In this document: positions 48,946 through 60,338 of the stretch, in pieces | Position numbering within the stretch: the stretch's first letter is position 1 | How the letters are laid out: each line of letters opens with the position of its first letter | Assembly (NCBI GenBank): GCA_022385805.1 | Contig: MU277670.1 | Location: 157,875-221,874 of the forward strand | Direction: 5' to 3' | DNA: 64,000 bases | From: Pilatotrama ljubarskyi | Lineage: Eukaryota; Basidiomycota; Agaricomycetes; Polyporales; Polyporaceae | Program-made: the position numbers and the translations under genes | Notes under the pieces: model-generated | What the model saw: only the letters and a program-made list of their open reading frames with translations | What the model was told of the DNA's origin: nothing | The model's database searches: none

Positions 48946-50578
48946 TTAGCACACCTGCGCCCGATTCCCAGAACCCCTCGGCACCCACTGGCGCACGACG
49001 CGTAGCTTGCCCGCGAAAGGAGGCGGGGACACAGTTGTACGCTGCTGCTCAGCGAGCTTGGCTTCGTCCCGTGGGGTTGGCGGAGGACCGCTCGTTGCGG
49101 GCGATGAAGGCGGGTTGGTCGGAGTGGGCGACTGCAACGTGGACTGTGGTACGGTGTTCGCCACGGCGCGTCCCTTGGCCGCCGCCTCAGGCGCCTCCTC
49201 TTCCTCCTCCTCCTCTTCGTCATCGTCGTCGTCATGACCGTCCTACTTGACAGTTCAGCGATGTGGCACGTAATTTAAATGAAGGTGATCATCACTTACT
49301 GCATCAAAGTCTTCCATTGGTCGGTCTTCGTCGGCGGGTTCCTCATCGCCATAGTGCTCGTCATCATCAATCCAGTGTCCCCTCCAGTCGACCAGATCGA
49401 GCTCCTCCGGGTTCTCCGGGCGCAGCCTCATCCACTGCATGCGGGGCCCGCTCTTCGCGCGTTCGCTGACGCGGAAGCCATAGATCTTCGGGACGTACAC
49501 CTTGCCCGCCGCGCGCTTCTGCCCGCCGTACGGGTTAGGGTTCACGAAGGGTGGTTGGTTAGAGGAGGAGCTGGCGGACGAGCGTGGAGAGGTAGATGAG
49601 GGGGAGATCGGCTTCCAGAATGGTGCAGGCGCGAGCTCGCGGTAGCTTTGGAAGAACAAGTGGGCGAACGTAGTTCCAAAGAATGCACCTGTAGGTGATG
49701 ACACGGTCAATCAAACGCTAGCCACAATGCTGTTCCGAATTACATACCATCGACGCCTTGGAACCTGCTGCTTGGCGGGGTGTAGATATCGTTACAGTTT
49801 GGGCAGAAGAGCTTGACGGTGTCCAATCCGGGCAAATCGGAGCGGCCGCAAGGGACCACATTGCACCCGTTGCAGTACACGCGGGGACATGAGCCAAAGA
49901 TACCGGCTTCATATTTGTCTACCTGGAGGCGGATACCGGCGGTGTCGGTGACTCGCTCCGCGCGAGCATGGGAACTGGACACTCACCATCGCCTGCAGTC
50001 CTGCTCTGGTCAGAATGTATCGCTGGTGACATAGGCCATACAGCAGCTCCGCGGAGGCCTCCACAATTGATACGTCTGGGATCTTGGATGTATCCTCATC
50101 TAACGGAGGTGTGAGGACGGGACAGGCTAGAGGAGTGTCGGGCACGTACCTGGTTCCATGTCAAGAACCATCTCCATCGCCTCCTTCCAGAATGGCACCA
50201 TCGCGTTCAGGCCGGTCAAGTTGAAGTCGTCTTCGATGAAGTCCTCCGCGACTTCGCAGAAGTATTCGTGCCCGGGTAGGGAACAAAACCAGCTTATCCA
50301 CGTCAGTGTTGAAGTCGGAGTCGAAGAGCCTGTGTCAGACACAGAGATCGGTGGTTGAGCAGCGCATGAATGCGTAGCAAATCGTAGGAATGAGTCATGC
50401 TATACTTCAGACAGACGGTTCGGCCGTCATGTGGGGAAGGACACGCACTGTAGCCCTCTTCCTGCTCCTCGACTTCCTCCATCTCCTCGTCGCCCTCGCC
50501 AGTGCCACTGATCGCCTCTTCTTCCGGCAGGGATGGCTCCGCCGTAGGCAGCGCGGTATAGTCTGCTCGGCGAGACAT
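48946..50578 (-). CDS. CKB1: Casein kinase II regulatory (beta) subunit
   Basis: Regulatory dimer subunit of CK2. It starts [20 protein letters not shown] with an acidic N-terminus ([15 protein letters not shown]). The family core is [50 protein letters not shown], then the zinc-binding dimer domain: CPRVYCNGC and CPNC around [10 protein letters not shown], with [20 protein letters not shown] after it. Past the core the protein carries about 200 extra residues: a [17 protein letters not shown] block, a run of Asp and Glu (about 49195-49245) and a Pro/Thr-rich tail ending [10 protein letters not shown]. About five exons. The C-terminal extension is longer than in animal CK2-beta. Confidence 0.92.
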
Positions 50579-51002
50579 GGAGGAGACGCCTCGCGGTTCA
50601 GTAGTCCAGGTCCTGGAGAGGCAGGGGGTAAGTGAAGGGAGAGTGACGGTTGTCGCGATTGGCGAGTGCATGGCCACCACGCGGTCGAAGCACTCCCGTC
50701 CAAATTAGGAAGGTCCAGAAGTCGACACTGAAACTCGGCACACCACTCGCCACGGTTATACTCGGCGTGTCTTGTGCATGATCGTGCAGATCGTACTGCA
50801 AGAAGCCTTTAATTATATATATCGTACACAAGATTGGCTGATCGAGAAGTAGAGCGTTATGAGACATGAGGCACGCTAGGATCCTACAATTTACGCACGG
50901 TCACAATGACCTAGCGGGCGGCATTAGACGAGAGTAGCAATGTACAATAGTGAAGGAAGCGAGGACGGCGGGTAAGTAGTCCTCTAGAGAAGCGGTGAGA
51001 AC
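50579..51002. other. Region between CK2-beta start and BTB gene end
   Basis: The upstream region of the kinase subunit gene (minus) and the BTB gene 3' flank. Nothing else was seen. Confidence 0.35.
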
Positions 51003-51956
51003 TCAAGCTCGTGAGATCCCAAGAACAGTCCGTATAATATCCTCCAAAATGCGATCTCTACTGGCACTCGTCGAGCCGTGCACCTTGGGACATGCACAAC
51101 ACCGACAAGCACCCTTGGAATGGACAAGGTCCGGAGCGTGGGCTATCTTGACGAAGAGGTGTAGCCCGAGGTCTTGGGCTTCACCCACAGATAGGGGCTG
51201 AGAACGGGAGATGATGTCCATGTAGGAGGGGATCAACTCGTGGGAGGGGAGACTGTAACGGTGCCATATGAGAACCTTGCGGACAGGTTCGATGTACAGC
51301 TCGCGAAGCTGCGCGATGGCGCGCGCGCGGAGACTGTCGATCTGCCAACGGTCAGCCTGATCCATCACTGACAGCCATTCGTCGACCGTGGAGACCTTGC
51401 AGAATCCCAAGCTACTACGGGGACGTCATTCCATGGACAAGGTCTCGAAAGAGAAGTACACGCACGGTGGGTAGAGTAGCCATAGAAAACGAGTGAAGTC
51501 CATCGCCCGTATACCGGAGAGAGTGATGGGGTGATCATCGGCACGTCCTTCAGTAGAGCCCACTGGCTGAGGGAGGGTGAACAGCTCGCGAAAGACCGGG
51601 GAATGCAGCGCTAGCAGGGAGCGATGGAGGTTGTACTGGATATCCTCTACCTGAGCTAATCGTTAGGATGCCATATGCATGAATCAGAACAGTCTCCTGA
51701 CCTGGATTACTACATTGCCGTCGTTAAAGAAGTACTCGCTATGCTTCTGAACTTGGACCTTCTGCGGAGTAGGAGTAGGGGGCGGTCCGGATGACTGTGC
51801 GCCAGCTTGCGGAGTTGGGCTGCCACTGCCGAAAAGCCCGAATTCCTTCTTCTGAGCTGATCCAAAAACGAACTTGGTCGGAAGTGAGTCCAGCCGCGAG
51901 TCCGTCGCTTGCGGGCTGCGGCTCTCCTGGCCGAAAGCAGATGATATACCTGGCAT
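51003..51956 (-). CDS. BTB/POZ-domain protein
   Basis: Member of the large agaricomycete family of BTB-only proteins, likely substrate adaptors or protein-interaction modules; no specific role can be given. Exon 1 starts MPGISSAFGQESRSP, is Ser/Pro/Gln-rich, and enters the BTB fold with KHSEYFFNDGNVVIQV. Exon 2 reads DIQYNLHRSLLALHSPVFRE then LFTLPQPVG and LSGIRAMDFTRFLWLLYPP. Exon 3 codes the helical part after the BTB domain (STVDEWLSVMDQADRWQIDS then LRARAIAQLRELYIEPV). It ends at TGA 51003. About 290 residues. Confidence 0.8.
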
Positions 51957-52274
51957 GCCTGAGGCAGGCTGCTATGGAGTGTGTGAATGAAGGAGGTGAT
52001 GCCAGTGGGAATGCGAGGAGATATAAGATATCCCGAGGGCAGAGGGAGGTGGCTCAACTGTAAGTGGTACAGTACGAAGGAAAGAAAGCCGCGGCCCTGA
52101 GCCTGAGCCACAACAAGCAAGTGACGCTTGGATGTGGCACGTCGGTGACAATGACTTGAATGTCATCGGTAACGAGAATGCTTCCTTCACGTGACCGCGT
52201 CACCATCGCGTTGCGCGTGTCGAGGGTCGTGGCGGCTGTGATCGTGCCATCCTTCTTGCACCTCGACCACGACG
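51957..52274. promoter_or_regulatory. Divergent promoter region between the BTB gene and coiled-coil gene
   Basis: Only 318 bases separate two divergent starts, so the promoter is probably shared. No defined element was recognised. Confidence 0.4.
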
Positions 52275-55200
52275 ATGTCCTCTCCCATGAACGGGCGGCT
52301 TCTGCGTCAAGCCCTTTTCTCCTCTACAGAACAAGAGTCTCCCTCCACCATCCCGGACCTCGGGGCCTTTGCTGACCCAAGCCACAACCCCCGGCCGGCA
52401 GTTACACGATATATGCGACCGATGTTAAACTCGACGCTTTCCGTGGGCGATCTCGATGAATATCCTGCGAGAAAACTAGACATACCTCAAGCAAGCTCCC
52501 CTCGGGATCAGCGTATCCGTCCATCTACGAGCTCCCCGCATGGTCCTGGCTTGTGCGCAAACGACGCTTCACTCATAGATCGTCCCGGGAGTACTGCGCC
52601 CTTCTTCTCCAATGCAACGCAGCACCACCTTCAAAGAGCCGATTTAAAAACAGAAGCTTGCGTCAGCGTGCCTGAGCCGGTGCGGAACCATGCATATGGA
52701 CAACATCGCAAGTTGCGTGCCTTCTCTCAGACAAGGCCGGGCAGGAGCTTGCATCAGCGCCTTGTATCTGGTATACAGCTCGGCTGGTGTATGGCACGCT
52801 TTACCACGCTGACTCGGCTATAGACGAGAGTCGCGACCCTCCCCCGTACCCGGCAGTGATGGCTTCACCAGCCATCGCTCAAGTTCCCGTCCAACAGGCT
52901 CTCCGCAAAGCTGATGATTTCATCCCGCGCGCTCAGTCTCGTAGCGTCTCAGTACTGAGCTCTATCCGCGGAGGGCAAGAGGAAGACATCTCATCCGTCA
53001 TGATGCGCGGCGCGACGGACCTGCGGAACGCCAAGCACGAGATCGAAGAGCAGGTACGATACCACCAAGTCATTGCAAAGCGCATATATGCTGAATGCCA
53101 CGCGAATAGCGCCGAGAGATTGCATACCTGCATGCACAGGTCGAGGCCGCTCGCAAGCAAAAGGATGAACTCACACATCGACTCAAGAGCGTCAAGGAGG
53201 CGGCAAAACAGAGCCTGCAGACCAGCTCAAAGAGGTTATCCTGCTATGTGCCTGTCTCGGAGTTTCCTTGACTGACTATATGCTAGCTTGGAGGCGTTGC
53301 GCACCAGCGTACATGAGCTGAAGACTCGGTCAGAGAACTCCTTCACTATCGTCAGCGACGCACGTTCGTCGTTGACTGACGTGCAAGAGCTACGTGCAAC
53401 GGTAGCGGCGTCACTGCGAAGTGAGAAGGGCAAGTTCAATGATACAATCGTCGTACTGATGGCGGCATTCAGGTCTTGAGCCTTATCTCGAAGGCGGCGA
53501 AGAATGGGCCAGGAGCAAGGAAACCAAGAGTGCTATCAGCGACCTCACGCTCGAATGCTCCAAGAGTAAGTAATGTTTGAAACATCAACGGCCGACTACT
53601 GCAATATCACATACAGGCCAGCAGGTCGCCGATCTTCTTCGTGATCGTCTGCAGTCTGTCGGCGGAGAGTTGATCGAAGCGAAGAACCGAGTTGCAGAGT
53701 TAGAGATGGCGCAGACTGAAGACCGTGCTGCGCTCTCTCGCGCGAACACTGCCATCACGCGTACCAGTGAGCATTCCGAGATACATGTGTTGGTCGATCT
53801 AGTCTGAGGGCGAGTCTGGAGCGGAGGAAGTGAGCTCGCTCGCCGCCTGCATCAAGAAGCAGCAAGGGGAACTGTACGACACGCTTGCCGTAGCAGCTGA
53901 GTCGGAGGCGAAGCTCGGGACGGCGAATAGGCGGTATGTGAAGCATGAAGCGCCCTGTGGTGAGCTCACATCTCCTATAGGATCAAAGAGTTACAACAAC
54001 TCCTGGAGAGTCAAGACGACGAGCTACAGACGCTGAGGGGTATTCGTCATGAGTAAGTTCCGCCTACGCTGGCTTTACCGCAACATACCACATAACGAAC
54101 GCGCCTCAGGGTCACGAGGCTTCAGGAGATTGTCGCTGAGAAGGAGGCCTACATCGGTAAACTGGAGGATGCCCAGAAGGAGTACGTCTGCCAGCGACGC
54201 CGGATGTTATGGCATCTCATGCAATCTACAGAATACCGAAACTCCGGAGCGCTCTGAATGATATGCAAGCACAGATAGCTGAGCTTACATCACTGGATGG
54301 GAGTAAGGACGCTGCGATAGCTGATCGAGAAGCAAGGTGAAATCCCAGTCATGCCAGAAGGGACTGGAACTAAAGTCGTACCAGGAACCAGCAACTGGCG
54401 GACGAAGTGCGGCGTCAGAACAACGAGATCCGCACTCTCTATGAGAACATAGGAACGAGTAAGGCTCATGAGGATGCTGCCCGGTCGGACGTTCGGACGG
54501 CCCGTGGCGAGAAAGCTGCTTTGATGGAGAGACTGGACGGTGTGGAGGCTACCCTTGTGCGTGCTCGTGAGGAAATGGAAGCTCGCGCCACAAGGTACGT
54601 CCTATAAACCGTTGCACTACGGATGTACTCAAAGCCCCGACTAGGCTACTAGAAGCGAGTTTGCAATATCAGGTGGGTCGCTTTAGTATGTAAGATCGGC
54701 GCATGGGAACTGAAGGCGTCTCAGTCGCTGGAAGAACGATTTGAAGACCAGTCTGTCACCCTCCGGATCACGAGGGAAGCTGCGGGCGATGCGCAGGTAA
54801 GCATATATACTTCTCATGAAGTGCAATAGGTGCTCATATCGACCAGGAGCGTTTGCAGGCAGCTGAAGCATTGCACGCGGTGTGTAGTGCCGGCAGATGC
54901 TGCTTGTGCGACGAGCTGAACTCTTCACAGAAACAATTCACCGAGACCACCGCAAAGCTCGAACAGGAGATCGCAGTGTTACGCGAGCAGAAGCTTGGCT
55001 TGCAAGCCACGATAGATGGCATGACTACAGCAGTCAAGCGACAAGAACAGACCTTCGAAATCTTACGGGGGGAGCACGCCGACCGCATCAAAGAGCTCGG
55101 CGAAATGCACGAAACCCGTCTAAAGCAGGAGGAGAAGCATATCCAGGAGCTCACGGAAAATTTGGTAGATGCTCGTGGCCGTATCAGCTCCTCTGAGGCG

Positions 55201-56386
55201 AACTGCACGAGATTGGAAGACGAGATTTGCGACCTTCGCAGTCAGCTGAGGGAGGCACAGCTACCCTCCCCAGATGCGGAGGCAGAGCTGCGAGCCCTAA
55301 GGACCCGCGTAGCTACGCTGGAAGCTACGGACATGAGAAACACCTTGCGAGCGAGGACGATTGAGTCAAGATACCGAACTGGAGATCTCGTCGGTTCAAT
55401 CCCATGTTTCTGGCTGACACGCAGTATTGCTGACCGTGTCATAGAATGACGAGGAGAAAGCATTCATCAACACGCTGGTGCGTACCTCGCAAGCCGTTCA
55501 CGAACAGGAATTGGTGGCCAATCGGAACGAGTTGCGTCGCGTGAGTTGCCGACTTGCAGAACGAGTGCACTTCCTGTAACACTAGCAGCGCGACAACGCC
55601 CTCAAGGAGATGAGGGCTAAGGTCCATCTACTGGAGTCCACCCTCTCGAAACAACTCAATGCTTCGGTCAGTCCGTGCTATTGTCGATGTGATCATTACA
55701 CTCAACGGCAGCCGTGTCGTCAGAAGGCAAAGCCTGCATCACCTACGGTTGGTGCTCGTTCGATGATCGACCCGACGGCTTGGATGTCATCGGGACAGAG
55801 CAGCTCTCCCGCACATGCCCCTGATAGGGACGGGCAGGTGAGTACTTTGTCGCGCATGTCCTGACTCGCTCAGGAGCTAGGACACGCTTGGTCAAGACGG
55901 ATGTCGATGTAACAATCACTGCGAAGGCCAGTACTGTTCAGCATGGAGCTCATGAAGCCCTGTCGTCCGATCAGGAGGGCGTGATACGGGGCGTCCAGCC
56001 ACCGGACCTGGTGCACGTATCCAACGCATTCATTCTTAAGACAACAACGCCCGCTGGAACTTCTGCCGCGGATCTGATCCAGAAGCCCAAATTCAGCAAA
56101 CTGGCTACCGACTGCTCCGATGAGATTGCGGACTTTGATGATACTGCCCCTCGAAAGTCATCCCCCCTGTCGTCTCTTGGCAAGAGGGACAAAGCTAGCT
56201 CGCCGCCGAAGAATGACGATAGCCAAGTTGCTCGGAAACCTGTCAAGCGACCGGTAAGTGTATCTACGCTCATACATCAGCGTTGCTCCCTTACGGTCAA
56301 AACAGAGGACTGCTGCTCGTAAAGCAGAGGCACTCGGTCAAAATGGCTCTCCTAAGAACATCGGCGCGAAGAAAGTCAGTAAATAA
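52275..56386 (+). CDS. Large coiled-coil protein of unknown function
   Basis: Not recognised. The first exon starts MSSPMNGRLLRQALFSSTEQ and is a 180-residue Ser/Pro-rich, probably disordered region. From about 52860 on, a chain of many short exons codes for heptad-rich helices. Examples: DLLRDRLQSVGGELIEAKNR then VAELEMAQTEDRAALSR; RQNNEIRTLYENIGTSKAHE; and the best-resolved exon 54840-55380, with TTAKLEQEIAVLREQKLGLQ, LRGEHADRIKELGEMHETRL and RLEDEICDLRSQLREAQL. The C-terminal 200 residues are again polar and basic, ending KNIGAKKVSK at TAA 56386. Probably 15 or more introns; joins are uncertain and part of the structure may be wrong. The layout (disordered head, long rod, basic tail) would suit a structural chromosome, centrosome or kinetochore protein, but that is a guess. 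Confidence 0.62.
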
Positions 56387-56797
56387 GACCTGATGTCGGT
56401 TGTGACCTCCGCAGAGTTGACAAACCCCAGGTTATGCAACCCAGCGCTTCGAAGAACAGAACCCGCAAACGTCATTAGAAAGCCAAGGTGTCTTGACACT
56501 GCTTTTACAGGATTCGGCTACTGGTTCTTCTCCACCTCGGCCAATCATCTGGAGTCTTGCCCTGTCATCACTGCCATCAAGCGAAAGTGCGACTGGTCCT
56601 GGCTGTGACTCTGCCTTCTCGGATACTCTTAGCGGCGATCTGACGGTGCCCTGCTCCTCTCTTTCTATCTTACACTGCGGACGGTACTTTCTATAGCTAT
56701 CAAGAGTATCGTGCATTCCACATCTTCTGACTCCCCCTCTGCGGGTCGAACCTCTTAGTGAACAAAGTACGCAGACATGGGTCAAATAGACAAAAAT
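56387..56797. other. Region between the coiled-coil gene and tRNA-Val
   Basis: The 3' flank of the coiled-coil gene. The plus-strand run CAAAAATTG at 56791-56799 is the oligo-T Pol III terminator of the tRNA. Nothing else was seen. Confidence 0.4.
56792..56796 (-). terminator. Pol III terminator of tRNA-Val
   Basis: Five consecutive T on the minus strand, beginning two bases past the discriminator base. Confidence 0.75.
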
Positions 56798-56878
56798 TGA
56801 GTCGGCCCAGGTTCGAACTGAGGACCTTCTGTGTGCCGAATGTTAGACAGATGCGATAACCAACTACGCCACCGACCC
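56798..56878 (-). tRNA. trnV-AAC: tRNA-Val(AAC) with a 7-nt intron
   Basis: Folds by hand into a full cloverleaf on the minus strand. The acceptor stem is GGGTCGG with CCGACTC (one G-T pair), then discriminator A. The D arm is GCGTAGTTGGTTATCGC. The anticodon stem TCTGT pairs with ACAGA. The T arm is CTCAG-TTCGAAC-CTGGG. The anticodon loop is 14 nt long instead of 7. Reading it as CTAACA, an intron TTCGGCA after position 37, and C gives anticodon AAC. An oligo-T terminator (five T) follows at 56796-56792. The gene is 81 nt, 74 after splicing. Confidence 0.9.
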
Positions 56879-56984
56879 CTATTATGCCGCTCACCACGGA
56901 CATTTCCCAGGTTGGCTGCAGAGGCTCTTGCCCCTCACGTACAAGTGCTATTCGTCTGCCACCGATGATGAGAGCCACGGCCCA

Positions 56985-57546
56985 CTACAGATACACGCCA
57001 CGGTCCTCGCTGTCCCCCGTACTGCCATCAGCTAGAGAAGCTGCCGTATCATTCGTCGTCAGAGAGTTCACGGAGTGTGTTCCATCGGCCGCTGGAGCCG
57101 TGCCAATTCCTGGAGCATTCTGAGAGACGCGGGCTGGCGGTTGCAGGTCGTAGTGTGCACTCATCGGCACACCTTTCTCGACCAAGACCATTCGGAGAAT
57201 CGTGATTCTTTCCTTCTGTGAACCACTGGAAGGGGCATGGTTCATCGGCCCTATACAACGAGTAGTCCCGGATATGCTTACATGACAATCTCGTTCTCCT
57301 CAAAGGCCTGTTCTAGGTCGGTATCGCCCGGGGTAGTAGTAAGTGCATCTTCGAGTTCGCGTTGCGTCCTGTCGAGATGCGCGAGGGAATTCTGCAGACG
57401 AGATATTTCTGCTCCTTGTGAGCTATAGAGATGCACATCAGATGAGGCGTCGGAGCGCGGTGCTCACCCTCCGTGATTATGGGCACAGCCAGTTGCCTCG
57501 CCTCTTCCAGGGTGAATGGCTGAGAGTATCTAGGCCGATACTCCAT
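56985..57546 (-). CDS. Small conserved-looking coiled-coil protein, function unknown
   Basis: Not recognised by name. Exons join to EYRPRYSQPFTLEEARQLAV then PIITE, then EISRLQNSLAHLDRTQRELE. DTDLEQAFEENEIVI follows. Next, across an intron with donor GTAAGC near 57283 and acceptor near 57235, comes GSQKERITILRMVLVEKGVP. A polar Ala/Thr/Ser-rich tail ends EDRGVYL at TAG 56985. The dense heptads and the clean phase across two introns argue for a real gene of about 150 residues. The start at ATG 57546 is a guess; the frame stays open upstream. A short helical adaptor is the likeliest nature. Confidence 0.6.
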
Positions 57547-58006
57547 GCTCCAAGTAGGCAAATGACGTAAGGAGCAGGTCCTACGATGGCAAGTTCTGGT
57601 TCTCGTCCTGCATACACCCTTGCCAATGCGGACAGGAGGGAACACTAGTACTGACGTAGGTTTGCTGTATTATGTAACACGTGTGCACCTGTATATATGA
57701 TCCCGCTTTACGTTGAGCGGTACATCGTCCGTACCTCCAATATGACTGGTCCAGCGAAAAACAGATGCACCAGAGTCACGGAACGGTTAGTGATTTCTGG
57801 ACGTCTCGATGGCCATTAGTGTTTGTATATTCCGGAATAAGCTGTGGGTAGAGGATACAATGCACGGTTGTCGGAGTGAATAATAAATGCTCTAAGGGTC
57901 ATGGGATGTCCGAACGACACGAAAGCAAAATGAAAGCATCTACACGCCCAACCTGCAGATGTGCACGTCAGAGACGTGTTCTACGTATGTATCAGATCTG
58001 GGGGAC
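57547..58006. other. Intergenic region, small coiled-coil gene to mitochondrial carrier
   Basis: The upstream region of the small coiled-coil gene (minus) and 3' flank of the carrier. It is AT-richer than its neighbours. No feature was recognised. Confidence 0.35.
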
Positions 58007-60338
58007 TCACTTTCGCTTGCTCGACTCATACACAACATACGATATAGATACGGCAGGAACCACCTGGTCGGAGACACCGGCATCAGCAAGGGTGCATCTG
58101 ATACGCCAGGCGAAGAGGATGGCCGACCTTCGCCAGTGTAGGTAACAGCCCCCGGTAGAATCCGCGCCAGCCGTCTCGGGCGTACGTCTTCTGGACAACA
58201 TCGAGCATGCCGGTGTATCGCTCTGGATGCCCGGACGACCCAGACGCTTGGAGACGTGTCCTGACAAGATTCAAAGGGTATACGCTGGTGGCGCCGACAC
58301 TTCCTGAGACGCTGCCGAACGCAAGCAGCGCGAGTACCCCCGGCTCATCTTTCCCTGTTGATCGGAGGTACGCGAGCTTCAGTGCTTCAAAGGTGCTCAT
58401 GTCGATCGCAGAGTATCTGTGCCGATATGCATCAGGAGAGTGAGCCACTCTGAAGCGGAGTCTAGGCCTTACGGAAAGACGCCAATGAGGCCGATCTATG
58501 CAACCCGGGAGTCAGCATGTGTCCTTTACGTGTATGCCGCACGCTTACGGTAAGTCCACGGTAGAATGCCCTGATACCACCTAATTGCCACACACGACGT
58601 GCCGCCTCTCGAAGGGAGCGTCTTGGCTCGCCCGCACTGCTCATCATTTGAGTCTACATTGCCTAATCAGCGCCTGAATCCCACGCAAGTAAGGTCTGCT
58701 CAAACCTTCAGGGTCTCTATGGGATAGATGGCTGTAATGACGTCAACGAGTGTAGGGCGCACATGTGGGGAGGGCGACTCACCGAGTTGACTAGTGATGC
58801 CTCCCATGCCCCCAGACATGAATCGGCTCACACCACTGATGTCTCGGGGGTCATCGACCTTATCCCAGTACTTGGCGAACATGCGTTTCTACGCAGAACG
58901 CAAGTTAAGAATGAGCAAGACAAATGAAGGGAAAAAAGACTGACGGAGGACTCGTATGTAAGAAACTTGATGGCAGACTCCGGTAGAATTTTCGCTACTG
59001 AAAGACCGTTCCCGGTCCAGAAAGCCAAGACTCCCCCCTCCGCATATATCCTGGCTATAGCACTCACGATGGCCTTGAGCCCTCGCGCTGGTGCTTGAGG
59101 CGTCAGAGATGTACCGCCGAGCTCTGGCGGTCGAGTGATGAGGAATATCTTCAGCCTGTCAAATGGAGCCGTACACGTCCGCGACACTGCGCGGCATGGA
59201 TAAGCATGCGTGGGATCTTCATACGACCTAGTCTTACCTGCTCCGGCGATTCCTCCCGCTAGGAGAAACCTGACCGCGGTCGATCCTCCGAGCCAACTGT
59301 GAGGATGCTCTTCTTCCTCGTACTCATCGTCATATTCCTCGTCGTCTTCATCATCCTCATACGGTGATCTATGGTCTACGGGTATTGGCGGGATTTCCTT
59401 GGCCACCGGAGTGACATGTGGTTGCTCGAGGGATAGGTCTTCTGCGCTTAGAGTCACGTCGCCTACATGGGAATAGCGGTCAGAGCATCCCTGTCGCCCT
59501 CCCAGTCGATCTTACCTTCCATATTGACACGTGCCGCACCCCTGCCGTCGTCACCCATGTACTTGCGAACCTTGTAGTATCGATAGATCTCCTCTGGCGA
59601 TGCTTTGCGAGGCATGAGCAGCAGGAAGTCCCGAAATTCCTTGAAGTTGATCGCGTGGGAGTGTGGTGAGGATGTGAGGAATGTCATGAATTCGGACAGT
59701 GTGGAGGCGGAGAGCTTGATGCCTGCCAAACGCTAAGGGATTCCTTTTGGTGGGTAGAGATCGCGAGCTGCTCACCTGCTTTCTGGAGGGCGAGCTCCAG
59801 CTCTTCAGCATCGAGGTGTCCATTCCCATCCAGGTCAAGTTCGTCGTGGAAGATATGCCAAAGCTCTGTCCAACGTCACCAAGCAGCGCGTCGGCATATG
59901 TGGACCTGACTTACCAGCCTCCTTCGCGTCCGCGTACTTCTCGAACTCTGCCCAGGACACACGTTTTGAGAACGGCCCGCGCGAGCGTACACCGCATCGT
60001 CCGAGCAGCTCGTCCTCGTACATTTCGTCCAGCTGCTTCGCGCTTTCCGCGGTAAGGTCGACATCGCTCTTGACAGGGTACGCCCGCGCGATGTCCTCGT
60101 CGTCCACCTCAGGGCTCTCGTCCCTCTTCGGCAGACGACGCCATAGTGCGCGCAGACGCTCCCGCCGACGCTCCTCACCTTCCTGCTGGCGGAACTCTCG
60201 AAGACTGTGCGGGATAGGCTGATACGGCGGTGGGTCGGAGCGCAGGCGCGGTACGAAGGGGCGCGGGCGCGCCCCGGAGAGCACCTCTTCGTATATTTGC
60301 CGCGCGGAGGGCCTCCCGGGTTCGTCTTGGCCTCCCAT
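58007..60338 (-). CDS. SAL1: Calcium-dependent mitochondrial ATP-Mg/phosphate carrier (SCaMC/SAL1)
   Basis: Inner-membrane carrier that exchanges ATP-Mg for phosphate when calcium binds its soluble domain. The N-terminus starts [21 protein letters not shown] canonical EF-hand loop is [12 protein letters not shown] near 59820; weaker EF-like helices flank it ([15 protein letters not shown] and [16 protein letters not shown]). A strongly acidic insert lies before the first helix ([20 protein letters not shown]). The three carrier repeats show [16 protein letters not shown] and YPLNLVRT, with [10 protein letters not shown] in the first and [20 protein letters not shown] in the last. It ends [11 protein letters not shown] at 58007. 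About nine exons. Full family architecture is present. Confidence 0.92.

Noticed and set aside
49190..49250. Microsatellite or simple repeat as an independent feature
   Set aside because: The CCT/CGT-rich run is the coding strand complement of the Asp/Glu stretch in CK2-beta; it is kept within that gene.
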